Below the pieces are notes generated by a model. The model was not told where the DNA came from and made no database searches. It saw only the letters and a list, made by a program, of their open reading frames with translations. This document shows, piece after piece, positions 1-12,300 of a DNA stretch of 64,000 nt. Source of the DNA: Allodiplogaster sudhausi (Eukaryota; Nematoda; Chromadorea; Rhabditida; Diplogasteridae); assembly GCA_945643635.1 (NCBI GenBank), contig CALZFC010000254.1, forward strand, positions 379,001 to 443,000, given 5' to 3'. Made by a program: the position numbers and the translations under genes. Position 1 is the stretch's first letter, and each line of letters starts with the position of its first letter.

Positions 1-1157
1 CTACAAATGGTGCGAATCCTTGCTTTCGAAAATAATTGTTTGAGCCCTCGAAGAAGGGGGAGGGCGTCAGTGCTTTCGATAGTAAAGAGAGTATAGTCTA
101 AAGTAAAATCACAGTTGAAAAATCGTACTCATTTATGTGGAATACACAGACACTTCTCTGGCTATTTTCGGTAGCTTCTTTTCTTTAGATTCCTACCTGG
201 TGCTTCTGAATGATCAGCCACCAGTGAAAGTCTTGGGCTACGTCGCGACCTCGCAAGGAGTATGCGGGGCGGAGGTGAAGATGACGGGATATGTCAACGG
301 CGTTCGTAAGCCATCTTTGGTCGTTGGATTGGCAATCAACCAATCATTTTAGCTTTGGTAAAGTAACAAAAGGGCAAAATATTTATGATATAATATGTAT
401 GTTTGTAAACATGATTACATATAGAATATTCATAGAATTAAAAACAATTGTAGACTATTTGATCGTGAATGATGGAGAAGCCACGCCAGTCGGAAGTGAA
501 TATCTGAGCTTCTACGCATGGCGCGTCTACCAGTAATCTGAAACTCATCATCAGGGAGCTGGGTGGGAATCAAGGAAGATTTCTTTTACAAATCATACGT
601 ATGTATAAGGATAAAAATCCAGAAAAAGTACGTACAATTCGCCATTTAATCGCCAGTTTTCTCTTGAAATCTTGATCTATGTAGGTATGTCATGTTCAAC
701 AGCCAACATGAAGGCTCATATTCATTTACATATACATACATATGTATATACAGATGTCATATACATACATACATTAATAAACCACCGTTAAATTAGCTTT
801 TTTTTTAAAGGGGACCGGGAATAGTAACTAGTTTCGTTCCAAAAAAAGAAACATGTATTGCAGATGCTCTTACCCACATGTTGTTGCATAAAGTTGTTGC
901 ACAATGAAAAGCTTCAAATGATTAATATCTAAGATACATTTATGAAAGATATGGGATAAATTCAACTAAATTAATTTTTTGGGTAATGGTTCTTTATTAT
1001 TTTTCTTTGTTTCTTCTCTCTCTCCTCCTTTCTCTCTTCCTCCCTCCACCCCTCCCCCACCTCTTTCTCTCTCCCTCTTTCTCTTTCTCCCTCTTTTCTC
1101 CCCATCTTTCGCTCTTTGCTTCTTTCTCTCGCTCTCTCCTTCTCACATTCTCTGTTC
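1..1157. other. Intergenic, 3' flank of the phosphatase gene
   Basis: No supported exon is seen. The segment is AT-rich with a CT-rich tract at about 1010-1140, which is the GA strand in the sense of the neighbouring minus-strand gene and lies just past its stop codon. Short open frames here lack splice partners and protein-like composition. Confidence 0.5.
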
Positions 1158-2633
1158 TCAAGTGGCACAAGCACGTTGATTCGCCATAGCCGTGCGATGC
1201 AGATAGACGTCAGGGACGGGCCTGGCCATACTACCACGAATCAGGGTTACGGTAGCCGAATCTGTCCGTTCTCGCTCAGCGTCGATCATCTGTTGCCAGA
1301 AGCCAGGGTTTGGCGAGATGATCGGGCGAGTCTGCGGAGATCAAATTATAATAATTGGATGAATACAAGAAACCTTTACCAACTCTTCTCTCTTTCTCTC
1401 ACCCCTCACTCAATATCATAAAATGTTTAGCATCTCTCATTTTGCCTGAGTTCTTTTAATACCGATGTATCAATTTATCTCTCTCCTCCTACTCTCTCTG
1501 TCTACTGTCCTCTAGCTTCTCTCTCGCATTGTCTTTCAGATGCTTTCCTTCCTTCCCATCTCCCTTTTCATTTCCTCTCCAACCTGATTGACGTCAAAGT
1601 ACGCTTCTCTTAACGAGAGGCAATCGCTGAGCACGAGATGCATTATGACGAGCGTGGCAGAACGAGAGACGCCAGCTGCGCAGTACACCAGGCAGCGGCC
1701 TCCCTGGTTATAAGAACAATTATAATTTGAATTTGGCGCCTTTTCTGAAATTAATCTAAATTTTACATGCAAGTTCTGCATGACACTTATAAGGTGATCA
1801 AGTTCAAATTGTGCAAACGCGCGCTCACCGCTGCCTTCGCTTCGTCGATGAAATCAGATGCTTTCTGGAAGTGCTGGCGAATGTTAGCAATGTTCGTGTC
1901 TTCAACGTCTACCTGAACAATATTGTGCACCCACGTTTTGAACAAAAACCTGAGCAATGAGCAATATTTCATTACCGGATGGATACAGAAGAATAGCAAC
2001 AAAATTTCTCTAATGTTTAAAGTTGAACTTTAAATTGGTTTGAAATGTGCAAACCATGAGGAAATTGACGCCGGACGGTCGCTTATTCGCGCGAAGATTC
2101 GTCGCATCGACCGCATGAGTAACGCCAAGTTGTCTCAGCTGAAATTATTTTAAAAAAAATTTATACGAAATAGCCTATTGGAAATGGCTGTCATTTTGCA
2201 CATTAAACAGAACCGGAACTTTTAACAGTTAAAAAATATCGTACTTGCTGCTACAATTTGCAGTCTTGCTCTTTTTTGAAATTGTCTTCATTCCGGTGGT
2301 TTTCTATAACGTTTATGCTATATAGATTAGGTCACTCTATTCATTTCTGTTATATGCCTCGCGCATTTTGGCGAAAACAAAATTGTTATTGTCGAATAAT
2401 TTAATTATTGCAAATGCATATTATATATTTAAAATAGATATGTTAGACCATGAATAATTAAATAATAGAAATTAAATTAAATTTAAAAAAAAAACGGAAA
2501 ATAGTACCTTGGCCTCAGTGACGCATCCGTAGCCAGAGAGAAGGAGATGCGGCCGGATCTCACTGACGTCATGGAGATTCACTGGCTTCGGCAGCTTCTC
2601 CTTCTCGCGAGGCGGCGACACTCGATTCACCAT
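1158..2633 (-). CDS. Dual-specificity protein phosphatase, DUSP14/18/21-like, five exons
   Basis: This gene encodes an atypical small dual-specificity phosphatase that should remove phosphate from tyrosine and serine/threonine, probably on MAP-kinase-type substrates in the cytosol. Exons in coding order are 2508-2633, 2055-2138, 1829-1912, 1584-1703 and 1158-1331. All junctions are phase 0 and GT-AG, giving 195 residues, the usual size for the DUSP14/18 group. The N-terminal exon has the family's VSEIRPHLLLSG stretch, the second LRQLGVTHAVDAT, and the fourth the P-loop VYCAAGVSRSAT with Cys106 and Arg112. Asp75 in VDVEDT is the likely general acid. The last exon carries RPIISPNPGFWQQM, matching the conserved SRRPxxRPNxGFW block. 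The His normally before the catalytic Cys (HCx5R) is Tyr105, an oddity. The start is the first ATG in a good frame at 2633; a (CT)n tract lies just upstream. Which DUSP it equals is not resolved. Confidence 0.93.
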
Positions 2634-2673
2634 TCTCTATCGTACCTCTAAAATATGTCTGCTTCTTTCACTT

Positions 2674-2714
<41 letters not shown>

Positions 2715-3852
2715 CTCCCACTTCCTCTGTTCTTCTCACTCATGCGATTCATTATAAACAGCGGACCGTTATTAATACAGAACTACTTCTGAAAGCGCAT
2801 CTAAAACCGTCAATTAGTAGATATAAAGAAAACGAAAGAGTATTTGTGAGAAAAAAAAAACTCTTTTTCCGGGATCAGCGAATGAAGAGAATAAACAAGA
2901 AGCCTTGAACTCGGACAGTGAATAATATCTTTTCCAAAAAATGACATTCTTCTGAAGCTTCAGCCATTATCGAGAGAGGTTGTCGATAGAGAGAGAAAGA
3001 GAAAAAAGTGAGAGCAGGAATCAATAGAAAGTGAGTGAGAATGGCATAAAGAAAGAGAGAAATTTTTGGAGGAGAAAAGAAACTAGAGAAATGTTGACAA
3101 AAAATCGCTTTGTCAACTGTCCCGGTCAGCCTTCCCCGTTGCCACTTCACTTCTCATATGACAGGAGGATGCAAATGACTGTACGGATAACAAAGAATAA
3201 TAAATTAGTAAAGAAACTAGTTGAGATGCGCTGCACTGAAGAAAAAAAAATCCACAATGTCAGTAGCTTAAGAAAGAACTAAAGGCTATTTGAATGAAGT
3301 AAAATCGATCAAGAACCAAAGCTCTTTCTTTTATTGCTGACATGAAAACGATGCTGGACTTCATGAATGAGAAGGAACTTGTCAAGGAGCGGGGATTCGA
3401 GGGTGTGGAAGAGGAAAGTAGAAAGATCGCGGTCTTATGCCAAGGTGGGGGGGAATAATTTCTGTGACATCTCGAGGATCTCGCAAATCCTTTGAAACGA
3501 CCACACGGCAATGTTTAGGCGTACTCACTCTCTCTATCTCTCTTTTTCGCGTGGTGTTCAATGTTGTGGACATGTGATGTATGCAGAGAGATGGGGAAGA
3601 GGGTGAAGTGCGTAGTTGAGCGAGGGAAAGAGAGAGAGAGAGAGAGCAAGAAAGAAAGATAGAAAAAGAGAAAGAGAGAGAAAGGGAGAGAGCGTGGGAG
3701 AGAGAGAGCGAAGAGAGAGAGAGAGAACAGTGACAAAGGAGAAACAGGATAAGAGTAAACTGGGAGAATTCCGACGGATCCCGAAGGATCTTGGAAAGAT
3801 GGAGAGGGACAGCACAGTGGCGCAGTTGAGCTGACAGGCGCGTGCTAGAGAT

Positions 3853-3902
<50 letters not shown>

Positions 3903-4953
3903 AGAGAGAGAGTGGGAGTGAGAGAGAAAGGTTGAGCGATGAGGAAAAAGAGTAAGTAAATGAAAGATAAGACGGTGAAGGAGAGAAAAAGATAGAGAGC
4001 GAGAGTTTAAGTGGGGGATAAAGTGTGAGAGAAGAGAGATGGAGAGGGTCAAAGAATAAGGAACATAAGAAGAGCCCAGGAAGAGATGCGAACAAAAGGC
4101 GTCGCACGGAAAGGTAGCAGTGTCACAGGAAAGTGACAATGCATAAACACTTTTTGATTCTTTTTTTTTCTTTCTCTCTGTCTCTCTCTCTCTTCCTTCC
4201 CCTCTCTCTCAGCTTCCTCTCTCTCAGTGCAAAAAATCCTCTCCTTGGCTCTTTCCCTCCCTCTCGATCTTTCGCTCTTTCACTCCCTCTCTCTCTCCAT
4301 CTATCCCTAGGCTCACCCACCTAGCCCGCTCGCTCTCTAACTTTCTTTTGAATCCACCCCGAATCCTGGCCCGATCGAGTGGTCTTTTTGCAAGGAAGTA
4401 TGTTTAATTATTACAAATTTCTAAATGATGACATCACTCATAGAAGATGTAGAACAAAAATGTTCCAGCATTTAATGAGCCAGAGAACGAAGATTGAAGA
4501 TGACGAGAAAGATTAAAGCTGGTGAGTGAGAGAGCTTTATAAAATACTGAAACAAATAAATTAATTCCAAGTCGTCATTTATTATGAAGACTACTGAAAC
4601 TAATGCAACGCAAAAACGCAAGAGCAGAAAAAAACACTGCAGATTGAGAGATCTGGAAAAAATTACTTCTCAATTTTTAAAGAAAAACTTTTTCTTTACT
4701 AATATTGTTCATTCTCATCTGAACATACATATGTATGTATGTAAATACGTAGCGTTGTTCGTTTACGAGTGCCGTTCAAAAACATACTTTACTACAGACA
4801 AAATAATGAAATGTTATGAAAGGACGATTAAATGGGAAGTGGTGTTGAGAGATTGCGCGGGAGTTTTGGTGGAGGTAGAGATCGTAGAGGGAGGAGACGC
4901 AGAGAAAGGGTGAGAGTGGGAGAGCGGAGAGCTAGCCAGTGGTAGCCATAGAT

Positions 4954-5021
4954 GAGCTATTATAGTGCTTTTTAAGCGGGTAAAAAAGAGCTATTATAGT
5001 GCTTTTTAAGCGGGTAAAAAA
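4954..5021. repeat. Perfect 34-bp tandem repeat, two copies
   Basis: The unit beginning GAGCTATTATAGTGC occurs at 4954-4987 and again at 4988-5021 with no mismatch by eye. It is a recent tandem duplication in noncoding DNA. Confidence 0.9.
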
Positions 5022-5204
5022 GATTGCAAAAAAATTTGCAAAAATCATTTTGGCTGACTCTGTTTCGGGCGCCGCGATTCCGAAAAACGGCAGCGAGAGA
5101 AGAAGAACGGCGACAATGAGGAGAGAGGGAGAGGAGCGCGCCATTCTAGAGACGAGAACGAGTCGACCACGCGCCGCCAGAGATGAGCAAGGGAATGAGA
5201 AGGA

Positions 5205-5379
5205 AAGATTGAAGGATACAATAAATAATGAAAATGAACACGTGGCTATGCAAATATCTCATGAAAATGAGCACTTTTGAAGTGCAAGAGGGCAAAATAA
5301 TGTTGAAATTCGCTCTTTGAATTGTTAAATTTGCAAAATAATTGCACTAAAAAAATTTGGTTATCTCACCCCCATTTGC

Positions 5380-5426
<47 letters not shown>

Positions 5427-5577
5427 TCTCTCTCTTCTTCGCTCTCTGTTTTCTATCTTTTATTTCTTCACCCTTACCCAGAAGAGAGAGAGATGTAATG
5501 GAATATCCCCTTCCACACGTATCCTTCATTCCTGCTCGTCCCTTCCTTAGCATAGCCACGTGTTCATTTTCATTCTT
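5205..5577. repeat. Inverted repeat around a (CT)n core
   Basis: The segment near 5229-5250 (GAAAATGAACACGTGGCTATGC) recurs as its reverse complement near 5551-5572, with further weaker matches out to about 5205 and 5577. The (CT)n microsatellite at about 5380-5424 sits in the middle. It could be a remnant of a foldback or MITE insertion. Confidence 0.6.
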
Positions 5578-6301
5578 GCCTTGATCGCATGATATTACTG
5601 GTAAATCTAAGTATATCATTTTAATTTTGTTTTTCATGAGAGATTTTCAAATTCAATTTAACGTATCCCTCACATGGAGAAGCTTATATGCTAGTGCTAT
5701 AAATCTGTATAGCCTTGAAATCTACCTTTTATAGCACACTGTATAGTACTCCTTTGTTCAAACACACCAGAATTCCAGACGACTTGGCGCAACTAGTTTC
5801 TGCTTTCGTATGTGTAACTATTGCTTTGCTGCGGGATGAGGAATCTTTTGTTTCTTTTTTAAAGTCATGTAGCTAGTTCTTAAAAAATCAGTTATATATG
5901 TTTTCAACGAAATCCGAGGAAATTCAAATTGAAAACCATTTTAGTGTGTCGTAATGGTTCGTGAGTGCTTCGTAATCATCAAGAGAATGGAATATTTTAT
6001 GTTGGCGCGCGCGGGTGGATTTTGCTTTATAGCCTTTATAAACTGTTCGCTTTTCGAACTCGCTCGCTTTGCTTTGCTCGTTTTTGTTCTTTATTTTTGC
6101 CACTTATCTCGCCTGTTAGCCGATTTACTTTTCACTGCTTCACCTAAAGGGTTGATAGTGTTTTCCGTGGCTTCTTTTAGCTGCCGTATTTCGATTTGTA
6201 AACATCTCGCATTTCCCTTTTTCATTTTTTCTTCTTCTTCAGGCGCCTCACGCCCGCTGCTTGGCAACCGGAGGATTCGCAAGAATTAGGAACAAGCCAA
6301 G

Positions 6302-9300
6302 ATGGACGTTGAGGTTGGCGTCGAAAATTACGAAATTTTCTCATTGAAATGCTAAATTAAATGTATTTTTTATTGTGTAGGTTAATGATTACTTACTAAA
6401 AAGTGATGTCATTTTGCAGGTGAATGTCAAGGGAATCTTCTACCCGGCAACGGTGAAGAGCATCAGGAAGGACGATCTGAGTGTTAGTACATTAAAAGCG
6501 GGGTTTTTCCCGTTGTTCCTTTAATTTATGGTTGCCTTCGAGGGTCAGGAGCCCTTGTTTTAGTCTTTATGAATCACGTTAAATTTTTCTTTGATTTTTC
6601 CTAATCATCATTTGCTGGAATACTTCTTTATTCCTTTCTTGCCTATGCAATCGCTCACTTGATTGTTGGGCCAATCCAATATGAAAGCGCCACGTGCAAG
6701 CGATCGCCATGCTGGCTCTTTAAATAGCGATTTGATTCGGGCACCAAAGTTGCTTCGGTCTCGTTATTATCGATAAGTTCCTGGCTTTTCTTCCTGCAAG
6801 GATAAGAAATGATGCCACATTGTTTATAGTCTGGCATGGGCCACGGGTAAATTTGCCCGTTCTTATCAGATGTTCCTGATGATTCATTCGCTGCACAACC
6901 GTACTTTAACCTTTTAGATATGATTAGATGGACACATATTCCTTTTGCTTCAACCTGAAATACATAGTTATCTTGGAAGCGAAGAAGATTGATAATTGGA
7001 GTGGCTAAAAGCTTCCTCTAACGTATACCAGACATCTCGGTTCCTTCTGCTCACTGCACCTCAGAACATGTGGTCCTGGCTGCTCCGCTGCTATTCTTAC
7101 AACACCAAGACAGTTGTGGTCTGGTGTGCCATCGCGCGAATTGATTATACGATATGCTCAACTAAGAGAGGAGTCCACGGCAAAGTTTAAGGGTGTAAGG
7201 AAGTAACGAGCGGGGAAAAGGAGAATGATGCAATAGATGCGAATATATCATTGATTCCAGGATAAAATGTGATGTCTATAATGTAAGGCCCAGTGCTTTG
7301 TTCTTTCTTGTGGTTGTCCTGTGTTGTGGGGCATTAAAAAATAGTATTGTTCGAGCGATGCAATGAACAAAATAGTATTGTTAGAGCCATGCGATTGCTG
7401 GAGATAGCTTTTTTTAAGCGAAATTACTTTAGAATTCTGAGTCGTGCAAAGTTAGTATATATCCTCTTTTTATTTCTTTAACTACAAACAACTCGTGTCG
7501 AGTTGGTTATATACCCTTTTTGACATAAGTCAAGAGAAAAAGTAATTTGTTTTCGTTAACTATGGAGTTACCCAATCATTGTTAGGTCTGCTTCACGAAG
7601 CTCCGCCCGGAAGAGCAGACCGTCAAGTTCGACAATGTTCGCATTGCGCCCGCGCCCGATGCTGTCAAATGTTAGGCTCTAATATTTCAGTATTTCTTTT
7701 TTTCTATAAAGTATTTAAAACAAGAAGAGAAACTTGTATCTTAAGAAAAAGAAGTTATCTCTAATATTTATTATAATTGTAATATGTTTTTTTTAATAAA
7801 AAAAAACTTGCCTAAAGTAACATTTTGTTTTAAAGTTTTGAGAATGACAATTTGTTTCTCTCCAGGTTCGAAGGACTCGCTCACGGCTGGCCAGACCATC
7901 GAAGCACTCATGCCCGTGCAAAACAGCGACGGCGAGGAGATCTTTGGCTGGCAAAAGGCCAAGATTAAGGACGTTAGGGTCAGTTTAGCCTTGTAAGGCT
8001 AAGTAAGGTTTAAATAGCAAGTGAAGACTAAGGTGTACTTAAGAAACAATGGCTAAGGTGTTCTTAAGAAACGAAGGCAAAGGTGTACTTGACAAGTAAA
8101 GGCTACGGTTTACTTAGCAAGTAAAGGCTAAGGCGTACTTAATAAGTTATGGCAAAGGTGTATTTAGCAAGCTTACAATTAGGGTACGCCGGCATTGAGA
8201 TTCTAATCAGTTATAAGCCTAAAGGAGACTAATGGATAGCGTAGTACTAGATCAACTAAACAATTAGATTTCCCCGAAAATTACAGTTTCCTTCATTGTT
8301 GTCTTCCAAAAGTAAGCCTAGTCATCAGTGATCAAGCTTTGGGGAATAGAAGAAAGGTGCAGTTACTGATTAAAGCGCATGAATTTGTGAGTGATATTAT
8401 GTTGTCTCGTTTGACTGAATCTATTTCTAAGAAGCATGAGCCCGGGGGATATCGGATTATGTTTTGAATATTAAATTTTACTTTATACTTATTTTAAACA
8501 GTACGCTTAACTATGAGATGCACAGTAATCTAGTCTTTGGAAAGCTTAAGCAGAGTAGAAAATAGAAGCAACCTATCAAAGCCATCTTAGATTTGGGTAT
8601 CCCCATAGGCTTTCCATGTTGCCTACAAACATCTTATTATTAGCAGGAGCTCCGCTGTCAACCATGATTTCCCCCCTCCTATCCCATGCTGTTCTGCTGG
8701 GTGCTCGATAGTGACCGCCTTTATTCCCTGGATCTAACGATACCGTAACCCAGATGCCGTAATCCAATATATATTTCATGTTGCAGGGTGAATTCTTCGT
8801 CGTGGCTACGGTAGAGGGTCCGCATCAGACGGACATTGTCTCCTTTGAGAAGTGCCGCCCGGATAATCTCAACTACCAACTGCTCGATCAGGCCAAGCTC
8901 AAGAGGGATGCAATCTGTTAGTTGGCCGAGAGAGAGAGAGGGCGAAGAAAGAGAGAGAATAAGAGATATGAAGGGTAGAAAGAGAGAGGGAGAGAGGTGG
9001 GGGGAGAAAGCGAGGTGAAAGAGATGTAGGATGAAAGTGATATCCAAAAGAGTGAGAGCTGAAGAGTAGAGTGAAGCAGAGAACAGAGAAGTAAAGAGAA
9101 AAAATAAATAAACTTGATATTTGTAGTGGTTCCCGAAGATCTTCGCGCTGCTTTCCAGAAGCACGAGCAAGTCGTTGACTTTGCTCGGAATTGCCGTGGA
9201 TTTGGTGAGTTTATTTGAACATTGACTTCGATAACTATGTCAGCTAATTATAAGTAAATAATAAAACATTATTTAAAAATATATTATTAATCGCTTAAGA

Positions 9301-12300
9301 AGCTATCGCTATCCTACTGCTATTCTTATAGCCGCTACTTTGAATCTTTATTATGGCTCGGGAAGGCCTAAAATTTGGATAGGGGTACTAAAAATAGACG
9401 GTACCTCCTGTTTTAAACCCCTACCGAAAAAGAGGGAAACGCAAATCACGGCCCGAATTGAAACGCCAAAAATCACGGCCCCGAATTGCAGATCCGAGAA
9501 TGACCGCGCCCGCTCCGGGTGGCAATGGCGATTCGGCGTCCGCTGCGGCGTCCATTCTGCCGCCCAGCTTTGGCAAGATGAGGATACTTCCGCTCCACGC
9601 CGAGTTCGACGGACAGCGACTGCAGATTGCGACTCCCCACGATGCGGCCATCAGAAGGGCCAACATGGTCTCGGAGCTCTACTTCAAGGTACGGTAGAAA
9701 TGGGTAACTTTGATGCGATATATATTATAAGTTGTAAGGATAGCATGACTTGGGAAAATCTTAAGATCATGGAAAGGTCATAGACTTGTAGAATACGTCG
9801 GTAAATTTAGCAATAATAAATAAGTGTTAAGTTCATGAAAAAATGACGAGAATGATTGGGCTGTTAGGGTTTGTTGATAGAATAATTCGCATGAAATGAG
9901 CAATAGAGAAGTTAACAACCAGTCTGAGCTACTTTTACAATTGCATACCTGCATATTGAGTCTGTATCTTCTAAAGCCAACGTTGTCTTGTCTAGCACTC
10001 TCTGGAGTTTTCAGTCATTGCTAAAAAAAAGTTAGAAAAGAACTAAACTAAGTTTTTTTCATCGATTGAAAGCCTAAATTATTTGAAGAAAAGTAAAGCA
10101 AATATTAAAGAACACAAAATGGAGTCTCAATTGATACGAACTCCTTGTGAATTGCAGGATCTGACGCAGAAGCTGGCGCTTCAGGCGCGTGCAGAGAACG
10201 CGTCTCGTGCGGCGACCACCAACTCGTCCAAGGGCGCTGGTCTCCATCTCGAGGAGTTCACGTAAGCAAGAATGCCACTCTAGTAGTCCTATCACTTAGC
10301 CTTAACCTTACTGACCTTATCCTCCCTTAACTGGCCTTATCATGACTTGATTGGCGTTGATATTGGTCTATCCATCCATCTACAGACTGTAGACTTCAGC
10401 GAGGAGTTCACTTAAGAGCAACAAGCACTGAGTAGCCCTATGACTCAGTCTTACCATTTGCTGATCTTATCCAACGTTAATTTGACTAAATCGACCTTAT
10501 CAAACCTCAATTGGCTATTTTATTACATGGTTGCCTATTCATCTGCAGTGTACCTCTTGAGGAGTTTGCGTAAGAGCAAGCACTATAACATAGCCTTAAC
10601 TGACTTAATTGTTTCTCCATCTACAGTGTCCCTGCCGAACTGCTCGGTCTCGCGATTGGCACTGGTGGCAAGACCATACAGGATGCTAGGAAGATTGCTG
10701 GAGTCAAGGAACTCGACCTGATTGATGGGGAACACGCGCATTCGCCGGGCATATTCAGGGTATGGAGGATTTAAAATATTAATCCATTTAAACAAAACTA
10801 TAGGAATAAAAAAACGTTTATCTGTTTAAACTACGAATTTTCCGTACTATTGTAAACAACAATAATTAGCAGTTATATGTGAAAGATGTGTGAGTTGTGT
10901 ATTAGTTTTCTCATGCTTGGGGAAACGACCTGTTATTGTAGTTCGTTTGTTTGTTGCTTAATCTTTTAAAAGCCATATTATTAGGAAATATTTATAATTA
11001 AAAAAAACTGGCTTTATAAAATAAGTAGTAGAAATGAAGTTGGACCAAATAAACGATTTCAGGTGTACGCGGTTGATGAGGAGAGCGCCCAGAAGGCGCG
11101 TGCAATGCTCGAGTACGGTGTCGAATCGTTCCCCGTTCCTCGCAGCATGGTTGGCAAGGTACGGTAGTAGCACTAAAATTTTTTTAGTAGTATTGTGCGG
11201 TTGGAAAAGGTACGGTAGTAACACTAAAATTATACTATAATGAAAGGTCCCTTCACTCCGACGGTTTCTTGTGAAACATTGAGATGCCAGGGCCGTTGTT
11301 TACGCGTGTTGAAAGTTACCATATAGTGTCCAAACATCATTTCCTTTTGTAGATCATAGGCAAGGCTGGCAAGACAATCCAGGACATAGTGGACAAGTCG
11401 AATGTCGTCCGTGTGCAGATTGCGGGTTTGTTCACTATTTATTTATGTTTTCTGTTTTTATGAAGTAGTAAATGTTGTTTACTAGTAATAAATAGAATAC
11501 AAAGACATGCACGTATCTCTGCTCCCCTTCGAAAAGTGAAAGAGTCAAAGCAGAGGAATATCAAAAGATATAAGATTGAAATATAGACATCTTACCAGGA
11601 GTGGCAATTATCACGAAATTATTTTTATATTGATTGTAGATGCAGATTTATTTGCTGCCCTATAAGTTGTGAGGTATTGTCTTTCTTGAAACAAGTACAG
11701 TTCATTCTGAAGGAGAAATGTAATCAGTCTAGACGATATTTTTGAGGGCAGTTATTTGTTGTTGCGTAAGAAAGAACGGCCCTCAAACCTCCTCCTCCCT
11801 GGTGTTTCTTTCCTTGTAATGGTCAGTCATTGTTGAGGTGGTGATCGAAACGAAGCAGTCGAAAAGGAAGACGAAGACGAGCCTGTGCCCTTTGTCTTCA
11901 CGGGAACCAGGTTCGATTTTTTATATATATTTAATTAAAGAACTAAACCTAAATTCATTGTTTGAAATATATATAAAAAAAACCTATACTAATTGGCAAT
12001 TTGTGTTTAAAAAAAAGATCAAGCAAACTGTCTTATCATTTGAAGAGAGAGCATTTTTTTAGGAGCTAACACTAAATCAATCTTTAAAGAAATTATAACT
12101 AAAGTGTTTATATTGCTTTAAAATATATATTTATTATTAATGTATAACAAAAGGAGATGATCGACTCTGTTATCATTTGAAGGGAGAGCATCGACATGGC
12201 GTGCTTCATGATGAACTACAACATCAAGCATCTCAGAGACATTGACGTCCTGCACGCCTCCGTCATGGACATTGAGAGACAGAAGCTCAATCACTCGCCC

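Larger units (their letters stand above)
2634..6301. other. Intergenic microsatellite-rich spacer and FMR1 5' flank
   Basis: The spacer between the divergent phosphatase and FMR1-like genes holds (CT)n at 2682-2711 and 5380-5424, and GA tracts at 3630-3730 and 3858-3930. A perfect tandem repeat and a short inverted repeat are listed separately. No exon is supported. A strong acceptor-like TTCTTCTTCTTCAG ends at about 6241, roughly 60 nt before the FMR1-like start codon. It may be a 5' UTR splice acceptor or a spliced-leader addition site. Confidence 0.5.

Noticed and set aside
3382..4139. Long Ser/Leu-rich frames on the minus strand
   Set aside because: They are translations of (GA)n/(CT)n microsatellite and lack splice signals or domain-like composition. 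The same holds for similar frames at 26483-27576, 33222-34030, 36405-39926 and elsewhere.
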